Shown here piece after piece: positions 1-19,364 of a stretch of 64,000 bases of DNA. The stretch comes from Whitmania pigra (lineage: Eukaryota > Annelida > Clitellata > Hirudinida > Haemopidae): positions 932,501 to 996,500 of the forward strand of contig JAJTWR010000350.1 in assembly GCA_021613335.1 (NCBI GenBank), given 5' to 3'. Each line of letters starts with the position of its first letter. Position 1 is the first letter of the stretch. Both the position numbers and the translations under genes were made by a program. The notes under the pieces were generated by a model. The model was not told where the DNA came from and did not search any database. It worked only from the letters and a program-made list of their open reading frames with translations.

Positions 1-5787
<5,787 letters not shown>

Positions 5788-6057
5788 CGCAAGAACAAAG
5801 ATCATGAATAATTAATGGACTCGTTAATATAAATTAGAAACAATGGTTTTATCACTTCAATGAGTAATTACAAAAAAAATGATAGTTAACGAACGAAATA
5901 AATTGCTCAATAATTAAATAAACATTAAATATTATTATTATAATTGTTGTTATTATTATTATTAATTGTTGCGTGTTGCTGTTGCTTCCATTGACTGCAT
6001 AGCTTCAGTCAATGGGTCCATGCCTCATTAAAAATAATAATAAAAATTAAAAATTAA

Positions 6058-6505
<448 letters not shown>

Positions 6506-8411
6506 ATCGTCATCATAAAATTTCATAGCTCTTTTTCGTTCACAACATTTAAGACGATCTTCTCGTCAGTTCAATTCTTATTTCTTGTTGATGCTTTTAC
6601 GACGGCAAATGGTAGAAGTTCGAGTGCACAAGTACTGTCGTTTACCTTGGTGATGATGATGATGTCGATGAATTGTTTATAAATGAGATAATGATCATTA
6701 TTGTTCATTATTGCAATGACGACGATGACGACGGTTATTAAAATTTGCCTTTTATAACAACAACAATCTCAGTTCAATATCCACATGCAAATGTGCATTA
6801 CAAATCTACAAATGCTTTGTTAAAATTAATATTTTATCAGAATTTATAAGCATGATGTTAAACGTTATCAACAATTGTTCAGCCAAATTAAGTTAATATT
6901 TTCTATTATTACAACTAAAAAATTATTATAACATAAAAGTGAATAAATATAGCTATAATTAGCCACCAATGAGAACAAAGCATGTCTTCCAGGGATAAAT
7001 TAGGCGCATCATTGTTTCTTTTTATTTTTGAGAAAAGCCTGTAATTTCATTAAGCATGAATAATATATCACGGATCTAGTCATCGACATCATCACCATAA
7101 TCACCACTACCATCATCATCATCGTCGTCGTCATCGTCATCACCCTCATCATGTTGGAGCCAATATTTTAAATTACGATAATATTTATAACCATTACTAC
7201 GTTTATTTACAAAAACCATATTATTGCATGGCAAGACATCTTAAAACCTGGTAAAACATGAATTATCTCGTAAGTCCGTCGGTATGTTAATTTGCATTTC
7301 AAGAAGATGACGAAGAGATGTACAATTAATTCACTGAGATGCATTCGACCTCGCTTCACGAACCATTCACCCAGAAGGAGCATCTTTCTGAATTATAATC
7401 CAGTGACGTCACTGGAAGGATGCATGTGATCACGTGGTCCACTTGCACTCTTCCTGTTGTCTGATTTCATCCAAGCATGCCATTGGCTGACAGCAGCAGA
7501 TAAATTTCATCAAATCTCATTTGCATTAATCAAAGAATTTAACGTTTGACAAGCACTTAACGCTTAATAATTTACTACTAATCATAAAATTTAGATTTAA
7601 AGCACATTAAACAACTATTAAGCACAATAAAAATAATAACTTTTATTTTGACGCTCGATCAAATCATCGATCTAACATTTTAAACTATTTGTTGTTGCAG
7701 TATTATTAATACTTATAATATGTTTAATGTTAAAGAAAATGCTTCATATATACACTTTCACCGTTGATTACCGACTATTTACTAAATCACCAATATTATA
7801 AATTTGGCGCCAAATAAATTTTAAATATTAGAATGCAGTAACGTGATCCCTGTTCACGATTGAAATGTTGTGACGTCACATGGAGTTTAAAATTACTCAG
7901 AATTTAAGTTTATTTTTATTTTTTAATTCAAAACGATTTCAAATATTTGCCCAGATAATCTGGACTGGCTTTTGCAAATGTTTTATTAAATTATAAAATC
8001 GTAGAAAAATAAGATATTTTTTGTGAAAACATTGGAAGCAATTCACAGACCAATTGAGAACTTACAAATATTATATTTCAAGCAATTATTTTTACAAATT
8101 CTATTTTTTAAACATTTTTTATTCGCAATTATTGTACATTTTAAATAATTGTTTTTTACAACTCTCTAGCCCCAGATATTATTGTCTCCACAACTCATAG
8201 TCGATTTAAGGCCTGCATTTCCAACGCCGATTTGATAAAGTTTCTAACAATTTAATTGAATTACATTTGTTATATGCATCTATACGTACAGATTATCTGA
8301 CACCAATTTGTGTTAGTGGTCATTGGTGAAAAATAAAATCTATTTTTTTATTCTCAGATTACATAGCAAATGGTAAACATTCTCTGATGCTATGCACATA
8401 ACGCCTTACAA

Positions 8412-8713
<302 letters not shown>

Positions 8714-9059
8714 CTTTTTAACTCTTTTCAATTTAATTGTTTCTGCAGATGTTTATTTTTGTCGTTTATTTCCCCCTCGAACACTTACAATCAATCAATT
8801 CAATTTTATCAATTTTTTCGTAATGGTGATGGCACCAAATAAAAGTTATAAAAATAACATATTGCGTATCATATGAACGTGAAATTGTCGTGGCTTGCAA
8901 TTTGCATGCAAATTTCTTCTTGTTATCCTTGCGTCGATTGGGCAGATGTTCTCGAATGTTTTGAAACGGCAATCCCAGTTGGAGCCCCAAGCATCCCTTT
9001 TTAATGAGATTTTCAGACCAACATAGTTTATCACCAACGTTTTTGTTGCAGGCATTTGC

Positions 9060-9195
9060 AATTATTATTATTATTATTAATTTTATTATTGTTGTTGTTG
9101 TTGTTGTTGCTGCTGCTGTTATTATTATTATTGTTGTTGTTGTTGTTGCTGCTGCTGCTGTTATTATTATTATTGTTGTTGTTGTTGTTGTTAGA
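9060..9195. repeat. Compound TTA/TTG/CTG triplet array
   Basis: Alternating blocks of (TTA)n, (TTG)n and (CTG)n occur in the order TTA, TTG, CTG, TTA, TTG, CTG, TTA, TTG, so the compound block itself is duplicated. Confidence 0.9.
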
Positions 9196-9329
9196 AATGT
9201 CCTCTAAATAATTAGATAAATCGGACAGAAACGAATGCACCACAATAGACCGACCATTTGTTTATCATCTCCGAGGTCTGCGTTGAATGCTGCGTTATTA
9301 CGGAGTCACAGATTGAGCTAAACTGCAAG

Positions 9330-9425
9330 CCTAAATTTGTAATATTTGTACTTGTAATTTGTAATATTTGTACTTGTAATTTGTAACATTTGTAATTGTA
9401 ATATTTGTACTTGTAATTTGTTACA
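9330..9425. repeat. Degenerate TTGTAATATTTGTAC repeat
   Basis: About four degenerate copies of a unit near 22 bp built from TTTGTAATATTTGTACTTGTAA. This is unannotated simple sequence. Confidence 0.7.
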
Positions 9426-9636
9426 TTTATGCTCGTGATTTGCAATATTTCTATTTCTACTATTGCTAAATGTTTTTTTGCTCGGAATTTTTTAACTTAA
9501 AATTTACAACGTGCTACCTACTATTTAATAATAAGTTACAAAAGTTGTTGATCAAAACATCGTTGTTGTTTAAAAAATGAAAGTTTGGCCGCAATCGAAT
9601 TGAATCTAAAAAAACCCAGCAAGCACAAGAACGAAA

Positions 9637-9786
9637 TTTGTATATTTATTTGTATATTCCTTTGTATATTCATTTGTATATTCATTTGTATATTCATTTG
9701 TATATTCATTTGTATATTCATTTGTATATTCATTTGTATATTCATTTGTATATTCCTTTGTATATTCATTTGTACATTCATTTGCA
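9637..9786. repeat. 12-bp minisatellite TTTGTATATTCA, about 12 copies
   Basis: The 12-bp unit TTTGTATATTCA is repeated about 12 times with rare changes (TTCC, TACATT). The unit length is a multiple of three, and five of its six frames lack stops, so several overlapping periodic ORFs appear on both strands. None has other signs of coding. Confidence 0.95.
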
Positions 9787-10559
9787 TCGACGTCATTCAA
9801 AAACAAATAATTTGTTTTTTAACATTAACCTGTGATCCAACGAAGCAATAAAGTAACCACGTTAAGATCCTCATTCTAAATGAATGTTTTTTTTTAAATA
9901 TTTATTAAGAAATAAGATATGAGTCATGTATTCGTTTGTCACTGCCTCAATTTTGGAGTTGGTTAGTTGGTTGGAAAACATTTAGGAATCATTTCACAAG
10001 TGTATTAAATTCACCGCTGTGCAATTTAAACAGCAACATGATACAATTATTTTAAATTATCTCAAACTTATGTGATCGTAGCAAATGATTTAATCAGTTA
10101 TTGCGGTTAATTGTCAAAATTGCGAAATATTAAACAAGGATATTAAATTTTCTAAAGCATTCTCAGTCGGGAAATATTGCTTCATCTTCTTCGGAATCAT
10201 CATCTTTTCATTAGTATGCCTCATTATTCTCATCATTTACTTATGTTAGTCATATTTATTAATTCATATATTCATGTTTATATATTTATTCGTTAAATAT
10301 TATAATTTAAATATTATAAAATGGTACATGATAGACACCGAGACTAATACGAATAATGAATAAATATTGCACCGAATAAATTGCTCATTTTATAACTCTT
10401 TATCATTAAGACGCAATTAATGAACATGTAATATGAATATGCCTGTTATCGATATCAGATTACATCGCTACCGCCTCGTTACACTAACAATATACAATAT
10501 AGTATATATTATATAGTATACATTATTACAGCATATAGTATACTATTAGTATATAATAG

Positions 10560-10693
10560 TTGCATTGAAAACAGACGCCATGCTTAATAAACTCATGAAA
10601 TCGGTTGTAACGAAAGTGGAAAAGAACCCAACATTTAGAGTCATGGGCAGGATGATCAACAAGATTGACAATTTAAAGCGAGATGACGATTGA
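10560..10693 (+). CDS. Candidate terminal exon of an unrecognised gene
   Basis: After an AG at 10558-10559 the sequence is open through an ATG at 10580 to a TGA at 10691-10693. It encodes a basic C-terminal-like peptide that includes KNPTFRVMGRMINKIDNLKR. Base composition is clearly richer in G and C and less repetitive than the flanks, which is the main reason to suspect coding. No upstream exon was found and no family is recognised. It could equally be a short standalone ORF or chance. Confidence 0.35.
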
Positions 10694-13244
10694 AGATCAT
10701 TGGAAATGTCAACATTGCAACATGTCATCAGAGGTCGATGTGTGACGTCATTGACGTTCAGCGTTTAAGTTTAAGTACTTGACAAACATCGCTTCGGAAG
10801 CTGCGATTGCATTTTGAAATGTTAAGAAATGTTAATAATTTCAATACATTCGTTTTATATGGGGCTAGAAATTTTATCTTCTGCTTATTTTTTAAGTATT
10901 AACATTAGAAGATGTTAACCAGAAATGCAATAAAAATTATTTTATAATAAATTAAATATTAATTGTTCTTCACTAATAAGTCGAACTAAAATTGTTACTA
11001 TCTGCATTCACCTTAAGAAAAACATCAATGGCTAACTCATGAAGATGGAATATAGTTATCATAACAGCACCGCCAACAACAACATTCAACAACAACGTCA
11101 ACGATAACAGCAACAGTAACAATATTGATAATAATATTTTAAACCACAAAAACAATTGGTAGTAATTTGTTGAGAGAAATGATTAAAATGAGAAAGACGA
11201 CTCTAGAGATGCCCCCGTGAGAAACCCATTCAAATTGCATTTAATGCAATTCAGATAAAACTCCTTGTGTGAATGTTTTACTGAATAAAATGCTTCTAAG
11301 TCGACAAATTAACTCTTAATAAAGACATCTTATCAGCCATTAATGTCCTTAGAGCGGTTGTTGCCTGTGGAAGAACATTAACCAATTAAACGCTAAGTTT
11401 AAATTTATTCTCGCACTCGGGGATTTTAACTTGAGGTAAATATTCGTGAGCAAGAGAATAATATTCATTATTTAACAACAATTAATTAACATCTATAAAT
11501 TAATGCAATTTATGCAACCACAAACTCTTTTAAGACAATGAAACTGAAATACAAAATTAGCTGATTCTGAAAATCTTAAATTTTATTTCTTAAAACGAAC
11601 TCTCAAACGAAAGATTTCAAATGCTCATTTTTTGAATGTCGGTGAAAAATAATGTAGTTGCAATTCTTACCGGTTATTAATAATTCTAAATAATTCATAT
11701 TAATTAATAACAATTAATCAATAATTAATATTGAACCTCAATAGGTGATAATAATTCTTATTATTCAATAAATGTTCCTATAGTTAATGAAATCCCGGAC
11801 AGCTATTATTAAACTCCGTGAGTGAAGAAGTTATTTATAATGTCGTGGTAATTAATTTTATGTTATATATAATACGGTAATATATAACGATAATTCATTT
11901 CATGTCATACATAATACGATAATATATGGTAATTAATTTTATGTTATATATAATACAGTAATATATCGTGATAATTCATTTCCTTCCATTTAACACCGGT
12001 TGATTTGAACAACTTAGTTCGTCTTTAAGTTGCTTTTAAGCTTTTAGTGATCAATTATTCACAAAGACGTCTTTAGCGGCTCTTTAGACCGATTTGATTT
12101 GAGAAATCAAATGAAAGATTACAGATTATTGTCCACAACGTCAATGTTAAGCCTGTTCGCGCAGGTCTTAAATAATAGTGCTAATAAGTCTTAATATAAC
12201 CAAAATAATATTAATAAATAAAATAATATTAATATCATCATCAACAAGAAAATAATTTGATTATAATATAATAGCATAAACATTCATAATGAAATTGTAA
12301 CGATCGACGCGAAATCATGGTTGCTGTCATCAATGCCTGTAAATGAGTTAATTATAAAGAGCAATAAATGGAGTCATTTAATTGAAATTTTAAGTCCTAA
12401 TTCATTTTTAATGACGGTTAAAACTCAATTGATTTCAACATTTGGATTTCATTACGTAGAAACATGAAGTCTATTCATGGATTAAGTGAGAATTGAACAT
12501 GCAGTCGAGCCCCTACCGCCACGATCCTTCATTGAGCAATAAATTCATAAACAAAGAAATTCAATTTTCTCTCCAGACGTCATTTCAAAACAAAGTTCTT
12601 ATTTACATCTCTTTATTTAATTCCAAACCAACGAGGCCAGTTTTTCGATGCAACGGGAGGGAATTTTGAAAATAAATATTTTTTAATAATTATTTTTCTT
12701 ATCTTAAATAAATCAAATCGTTAAAAAATGAATTCAAAAGAATTGAAATGAATGTCACCGAGGAATTCGTCTGCAGTTGCATGAATTTTGACAGCAGTAG
12801 GTGTCTCAGATGTTCATTGAGAAAAGTTGATTTCATTTATTATAATATTAATTTATTATAATATTAATTTATTATATTATTTATATATTTCATTTATTGT
12901 AATAATCTACTTAATAATGTATTACTATTCAATATTATAATAATGTTATTAAAATAATTAATTTGGTATTACAGTATAAAAAGTATTATTATGTTGCGAT
13001 AATTCAATATTTTATTTATGACCATTAATTTTTAAATGAATTAACCATTTAAATCCATTTTAAAAATAAACTTTAAGAATTCCTAAAAGTTGATAAATTA
13101 AATAAATTTTTAAAATTTAACTCATATTTATGAAGCATGAAATTGTCTAATTTTTTTTATTTTGTTTTTAAATTTAACAACTTTTATAAATAAAATTAAT
13201 TATTAATTCATTAAAATTAACTTATTACATAATATCATTTACAG
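10694..13244. other. AT-rich stretch without a defended gene
   Basis: Mostly AT-rich sequence. It contains a tandem duplication of about 70 bp at roughly 11846-11985 (unit beginning GGTAATTAATTTTATGTTAT). An ATG at 12499 opens a 55-codon frame of moderately coding-like composition that could be an upstream exon of the next gene, but I could not place its donor in the needed phase. Confidence 0.5.
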
Positions 13245-13935
13245 CCGAACAGGCAGGCAGGTATTGTTTCGTGTTGTTCGTAATCTCCCTCGTGTGTCTG
13301 CTCATTTTCGTGGTCCTCCTTCTCAGTTTTTGTAAGTTTTAAGAACACAAGTTATATTCGAATTAATTAAAAATTATAAATAAATAAAACAAATTATAAA
13401 TAAATAAAAAAAATTATAAATAAATAAAACAAATTATAAATAAATAAAAAAAATTATAAATAAATAAAAAAAATTATAAATAAATAAAACAAATTATAAA
13501 TAAATAAAACAAATTAAAATCACCCATGAAACAATAAAGCAGTAAGTTATTATAATTTATTAGGCATCTCATTTAATATTGGCTTCTGAACTCAGGATCC
13601 ATTTTTAAAGAATTATTTATTATTTTTATTACGATTATTATTGTTGTTATTGGTATTTTTATTTTTATTGTTATTGTTATTATTATTATTGTTGTTGTTA
13701 TTATTATTGTTGTTATTATTGTTGTTGTTATTATTATTATTATAATTATTATTATTATCTGCAGTTCAGTGAATAACCGTCCTTATTAACGCAGTATACT
13801 TAGAATTAATATGGTTTCGCTCGACAGAACAATTAATGTGACTGAATAAGTATTGTTTGAACAGACCGCTGCCTCTACAACTACTTCCAAATGGTCCAAA
13901 CGAAAGCAGAGAATGTGAACAAGTTGGTTGGAAAA
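13245..13935 (+). CDS. Exon pair of an unrecognised single-pass membrane protein
   Basis: Two exons: 13245-13331 (acceptor ATTTACAG, donor GTAAGT) and 13865-13935 (acceptor TTTGAACAG, donor GTAAGG). The first starts and ends in phase 1 and the second completes the codon correctly. Exon 1 encodes EQAGRYC followed by about 20 hydrophobic residues (FVLFVISLVCLLIFVVLLL), a clear transmembrane helix. Exon 2 continues with YRCLYNYFQMVQ and a polar tail ending NKLVGK. A possible C-terminal exon near 14690-14755 has coding-like composition, but its phase is not settled. I do not recognise the protein. Splice signals at both ends of both exons plus a hydrophobic segment in the only open frame make chance unlikely. 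Confidence 0.55.
13368..13512. repeat. 20-bp AT minisatellite, about seven copies
   Basis: The 20-bp unit AAATTATAAATAAATAAAAC, or with a final A, is repeated about seven times within the intron between the two membrane-protein exons. The C/A variants are interspersed. Confidence 0.9.
13618..13760. repeat. TTA/TTG triplet-rich tract
   Basis: Mixed TTA, TTG and ATT triplets form an impure microsatellite just upstream of the second membrane-protein exon. Confidence 0.8.
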
Positions 13936-16900
13936 GTAAGGCGAAGGTACGAACCAAAGCGAGTTGAAAGTGAATTATGAATCACTAATAAAAAAAATTA
14001 CAAGGTTCAACAATCGTGTTTTATAAAATCCAAATTATTTCTCTTAAAATTAAGATAAGCTGATAGCTATGAGCTGTCATTCTAATATTGCTAACAAAAT
14101 ACAAAAGATGCACTTAATATTTATTATTAGAATTACTGCTATAATTTACAAATATTATTATTGTAATTGTTATTGTTACATCTGTTATCTGTTAGTCTAG
14201 AAGTCCCATGCACGGGCAGGTGTCGCCATCAATAAATTATCGGTCGTCTGTTTCGATCATTCCGTAATTTATTAATTGCGAGATTTCAAAATATTTCTTG
14301 AAAATATAATAATTTGAAATAAAATAATTTAAAAAAACAAGTTAAAAAACAAAAAAAAAAGGTTCAACTCGATAAAACATGAAATTCTTCGAATCACTTC
14401 AAGAGCATTGCAACAATGGCGACATTGTTACCTTGTAAATGTTTTCAATGTCATTTAATAGATTAAAATTAAAAACTGGCATTCAAACAGGTAATTTAAT
14501 AACAATAGCAAATGTTGTTATTATTATTATTATAAGTGAAAAATAATTATTTTAGTAAAAATAATATTAAAAATAATGATATTATCTTTGCCGGAATGTA
14601 ATACAAATTATTAATATTAATAATAAAATTCCGTCCGTGCTCCGTTGCAATCACCATAATTGCTTTAAACAATTGGGTAACGACGTCTATTAAGGTCCCC
14701 TGATGCGAGAATCATCGTTGAGTTCTGCCAGCATCAGAGAGGATTGTGATTGAGTGATTCACGAAGTACTTGGGCGGTTAGACTGATGGGTGGAAGGAGG
14801 TGAATGAATAAACGATTTGACGCAAAGACTGGCAACATTAGACAAAATTTGTTTAAAAAGTGTATCTCTTATGTCACTGGTCCTTCTAATAAGAGCTGCT
14901 CGTGAAACTTATTTGAACAATTAACCAAATTCTGTTCACATGTTTATATGTTCAGGAAAGTTTTATTCCAAATTTTAAAGGCTCACCGTCCTTAATACTG
15001 GATTAGCATACAATTTAATTCAATTAAGTGATTTTCTGTATAATAGTGTTAAAAACGATATTACAATCCACCCAATGGACAAATTTGTTTTGCAAAATAA
15101 CATTTAATGACTTATAAGAATGCCTGTGTCGCAATTGTCGATAACACCATGTAGTGTGATTTTTAAGCAATAATTTTGTAATATTGAAACGCTGATAAAT
15201 GCTGAATGCTAATTTTTAATAAGCATATGAGTCACCTATTTAGGAATAAACGAAGAAAGCCCTTCATTTTAAATATCTGCATCAACGGGCTGCTTAACAA
15301 TTGCCTTCGTGTCGAGGCTTTAAGGTTAAGGTGTCAAAGAAATTGGCTTTCATTCAAAAGTGATCACTGAACTTATTCTTGGAATTTTCTTGAAAACAAA
15401 TATTGCATCGACATTTCTAAGTCATTCTTGAAGCTTTATTTGGGACCATAAAATGCTGATTCTCCACAGGCTATGCTGCAGACACGCTTTGTGATTCTCT
15501 GTTCAACAGAACGTTATTGCTGCAAAGATTATCAGTTATAAAATCGGTAAAAATTGTTTTAAAAAGTTTTACTGTCGCATAAACTTATGCAATGTGAATT
15601 TAAAAAGAAACAACTTAATCATTGAGTTATCAAATGTTTCTTCAGTAAAATGTATAAATCTTTACAATATGATTGATTGAGGTAATTGTATCGCAACGTA
15701 AAAAATCCAATTAAATAAATAAAAAATGCTAGATCGTAAAAGATCGCTTCAATTGCACTGATGAAATTAAACATTATCAAATGAGATCGTGAAACACGCC
15801 TTGGGCTATCATTAGAAAGTTGTATCGACTTGAAATTGCCACCATTTTAATTTATTCGTTATTATAAATTGATCAATATGCGCGCTTTTAATTATTTTAT
15901 TAATTGAAACTTTGAAAGAACGTTCCGACAACTCACCAAAGTCGGCTGCACAGAGAGACGAAGCGGACAAATTTGCACATCCGAATGAAAACAAGAGAAA
16001 ACAGCTTGTGGCTCTTGTTTATAAGTAACGTTGCAGGGCGTATAATGCGATATTTATTGTATGCAGTAATGTAGTGTGTGCATTAATGTAGTGTGTGCAT
16101 TAATGTAGTGTGTGCATTAATGTAGTGTGTGCATTAATGTAGTGTGTGCATTAATGTAGTGTGTGCATTAATGTAGTGTGTGCATTAATGTAGTGTGTGC
16201 ATTAATGTAGTGTGTGCAATGGCATGTTACACGGGGTGATGTAGTGTTACATGCGATGTCGTATTGGTCGCATTGCAATGTTCGATGAGGTGTGTTTCTC
16301 AAAGTGTTATTTCGTCCTAAATTGTTGGATGCTAATTGAATTGACATCATCATCATCATCATCGCTACATCTTAAATGTTTGATGCATGTCGTGGATTAC
16401 TTAATTTATTTTATTTATTGCATGAGATGAAGGCCTGTTATCTACTAGCAAAATAAATAAATAACATTCAAAATCACATTGAAAACAAGAAGTTGTCGAA
16501 ACCAATATACGATTAGAATTGACAATGATTTGCTTCAATTGTTAAGCTACACTTCTGGTTGTTCCTGTAAAATTATTTTACTAAATAAATTATTCTTTGG
16601 ATTGATGATTGCCATCGAATTTATCGATGCTGAGAGCAGAAGTACGCAAAGTTGTCTGCCACGGGCTTCTTACTTGTTGGCTGATCACACATTCATATCT
16701 CTGAAGAATTACATTCCTTTCAAAAATAAAACATGCAAGCTTATTTGTCAGTGCTTTATTCTAAGCATAAAAATTCATCTTCAGAACTGTGAACCTAAAT
16801 TTAGACATCATGGATCTTGTTACTCGTGCAATTGACTTGGAATTCCTTGTTCATGCGACATAGGAATTATACGAACATCTACATTTTTGCAAATAAGCCT

Positions 16901-17825
16901 AGTTTATTCGAATTACCAAGAAATAATGTTTTCACTCACATGTGTACTTTACATATTTAAATTAGTGGTGGTCTTAAACCCGAATGCAACGATAAATATC
17001 ACGTATCGAAACTATTAAAGCTATTTAAAATAAATATTTAATAAATTATTACTTTCAGGGTTGTCTTAAAAATTAAACCAAATTCTATCGCTTGCATCTA
17101 TTATGGCCACACTTGCATTGCTATTGCAAATTAGATACATTCGATAATGCCTTCATTGGGAATCTAATATTTGAACATTAACTGTCAGTGGCTTTTACAT
17201 CATTCTAGGCCCTTGGGGATGTTGCGATGAAAACTTGGGTCCAGTTCATTGAAAAACAATTTTAAAGTTCTTGAACTAAAAATGAACTTTTCACAAGTTA
17301 AGACTTAAACAATGTAACTGAAGCAGTACTTTTAAAAGTATTTTTTCTTTTTATTTGGCTTCTTAAAACCCAGACACCCATCTCCCAACTGTTCATGGTG
17401 TAGGCTGTTCATGGATACACGAGATTATTCTGACTGTATATCTTGATCTTTTGCAATATTGACAGCCGCATTATTACACTCGCAAGCGACCTTTCACCCT
17501 AAAATAACCGTTCATGTCCATTCGGATCAAGGGCTCGTAAAAGATAGCTTCAATTTAAGAAAAAAAAAGTAAATCTATAAAATAAAAATTAATTTAAAAA
17601 TGTATATTATTGATAATTTAATATTCTTAACAATTATTTCAATAATTTACAACTTTCGGAAATTTTAGTATCTGTGTCACCCCCTACCCCCTTTAAATCC
17701 GCCCACCGGTTCCAGTGTTTGACCCCCAAAATATTTGACTAACTTTTATTATTTATTTTATTATTATTATTAAATATCATATCATTATCCCTTCTTACGT
17801 AATATTTCACTCCATATTTTCATAT
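13936..17825. other. Gene-poor stretch before the LTR element
   Basis: No exon chain could be supported. It includes a 17-bp minisatellite (listed separately) and a 118-codon plus ORF at 16479-16835 that has no recognisable domain, no splice context and ordinary AT-rich codon content. Confidence 0.5.
16066..16219. repeat. 17-bp minisatellite, about nine copies
   Basis: The unit ATTAATGTAGTGTGTGC is repeated about nine times with almost no variation, suggesting recent expansion. Confidence 0.95.
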
Positions 17826-18134
17826 TGTTGTAAACTTAGATTTTTGGAAATTAATTAAGTTTATATTGCTAATATAATTAAATTTGTACTTAATTATATT
17901 TGGCATCTTTTCCGGGCACGTGGGATATATTTTTGCTACAGAAAAGCATTCTCGATAATCACCTGACAAACAACGAGAATCAAGTCAACTTAGAAGCCCA
18001 AATAACCATTTGCATCCTTAAGTACCTCAATTCCTTAAACGCTTAACTTCTATTATTCAGTTCCGATAACTGAATACCTGCTCTAATAAACTTGTTAGTT
18101 AACTTACTTATTTGCGGACCCCCGGGTTATTTCA
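17826..18134 (+). repeat. 5' LTR
   Basis: A 309-bp terminal repeat bounded by TG...CA. It contains AATAAA near its 3' part (within CTCTAATAAACTTG), a plausible polyadenylation signal. Confidence 0.93.
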
Positions 18135-18155
18135 TTGGTGTCAGGAGTGGGATCC
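18135..18155 (+). other. Primer-binding-site-like sequence
   Basis: TTGGTGTCAGGAGTGGGATC begins directly after the 5' LTR. Its position and TGG start fit a tRNA primer-binding site; I have not assigned the tRNA. Confidence 0.6.
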
Positions 18156-18168
18156 CAAAAAGTAAGTC

Positions 18169-19353
18169 ATGAGCAAGGTCTTAGAAGATTTAACTTTTGC
18201 TGGAATGAGACGTGAGCTTAAGTTGAGGCAAATGGATTCGAAAGGCTCCAGGGAAGAATTGCAGGATCGCCTGCTGTCGTGGATAGTAGACCAGGGTGAG
18301 GATCCAGAAGCTTATATGTTTGTTGATCCGGGTCTGAAATGGGTGATGGGAAATATAAATAAAATGATGCAAAGCTTTGAAGAAAAGATGGAAAAAGTAA
18401 CTGAGGTTTTCTCCAACAAGGCCTCTACTAGCTACCAACCGGAGGAGACTCCATCAAGCACCATAAACATCATGCCAGCTGAGGCCTCAGCAGTGTACCC
18501 GATTGCCACACTGGTTTCGGTTGAGAAGGAGACCGAGGAAATTGTAGATGGAAGAACTTTGGAAAGCGAAGTGTTTCTTCCATGGAGTGAGGAATCGGGA
18601 ATGGAGCTGAGGGAAGAGCTGGGTGAGGAGAACGGTGCTGAGGAGACCTTTGCTGAGGTGACCTTTGCTGAGGTGAGTGAGGCCAGTTTGGTAGTTGACG
18701 GGGACAGTCCAATAGTGGAGCTCCCAATAAATGTTGAGAATGAGGACAAAGGTGAGCTGAGGGAAAGTTTCGCAAACTCCAGAGAAGTCGCGCCAGTGCC
18801 CGATGAGCCAATTCCGTGCACGATTGCCTCGTTGGTATCGGTTGTGGAGAGAACCGAAGAAATAATTGAAGGGGGGACTTTGGGAGAGACCAGAGTGGAG
18901 CCTCCTCGAGTTGAGGAATCAGTGGAGGAACTGGGGTTGGGAGTTTCCGAATTCGATTCAGCTGTGGATGTTGTGAAGGTTGGAGCTGCGGATGTCATTG
19001 TAACTAAGGGTGGCGGTGAGGTACTCGGCGGTCGTGAGTACGTGGTTGATAAGATGGGATCAATGTCTGAGGAGTTCATTTGTGGAGTTCTCAGTCAGGG
19101 CGGGCTTTCTGGCCTTCGGAAGTCGTCGGAGACTCGAGGCGAGCATTTAGTGCCGTTGGTTGTTTTGCTGATCTTTTTCAGTAAGCGTTTTAGTAGAGAT
19201 ACCAGAGGAGGACGGGCTCGCATTGAAACAATGGTGATACATGGGCACCATGTTAGAGATTGTGTCCCGAGAGTAAAAATGAAGCTGGCACACATTCGCC
19301 GACTGGCGAAGTACCACGGGGAGCAGCAGTCTGTTCGGGACGAACAGATTTAA
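18169..19353 (+). CDS. SAP-domain protein encoded by the LTR element
   Basis: A 394-residue ORF fills the interior of the element. Residues about 4-38 form a SAP motif: LEDLTFAGMRRELK, a turn, then GSREELQDRLLSWI, a fold known from DNA- or RNA-binding proteins. The middle is acidic (Glu/Val/Ser-rich) and contains an internal duplication, with LVSVEKETEEIVDG matched later by LVSVVERTEEIIEGGTLG, and a shorter one (EVTFAEVTFAEV). The C-terminus is basic, with RFSRDTRGGRAR and a His/Arg-rich end. No zinc knuckle or protease motif is visible. It may be a divergent Gag-like or nucleic-acid-binding protein; that is inference. The intact frame agrees with the young age of the insertion. Confidence 0.85.
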   Translation: MSKVLEDLTFAGMRRELKLRQMDSKGSREELQDRLLSWIVDQGEDPEAYMFVDPGLKWVMGNINKMMQSFEEKMEKVTEVFSNKASTSYQPEETPSSTINIMPAEASAVYPIATLVSVEKETEEIVDGRTLESEVFLPWSEESGMELREELGEENGAEETFAEVTFAEVSEASLVVDGDSPIVELPINVENEDKGELRESFANSREVAPVPDEPIPCTIASLVSVVERTEEIIEGGTLGETRVEPPRVEESVEELGLGVSEFDSAVDVVKVGAADVIVTKGGGEVLGGREYVVDKMGSMSEEFICGVLSQGGLSGLRKSSETRGEHLVPLVVLLIFFSKRFSRDTRGGRARIETMVIHGHHVRDCVPRVKMKLAHIRRLAKYHGEQQSVRDEQI

Positions 19354-19364
19354 GGAGGGTGTAA

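Noticed and set aside
8766..9061. Two overlapping minus-strand ORFs with Cys and Trp residues
   Set aside because: They conflict in frame, have no matching splice sites and contain no recognisable domain.
9536..9851. Four overlapping ORFs of periodic peptides around the 12-bp minisatellite
   Set aside because: The periodicity comes from the repeat unit, which lacks stops in five frames. There is no other coding sign.
16066..16219. CRISPR-like regular repeats
   Set aside because: Head-to-tail minisatellite without unique spacers, in an animal genome.
16479..16835. 118-codon plus-strand ORF
   Set aside because: No domain, no splice context and AT-driven codon content. One ORF of this length is plausible by chance in 64 kb.
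18432..19079. Minus-strand ORFs within the LTR element
   Set aside because: Shadows of the intact plus-strand SAP-protein frame.
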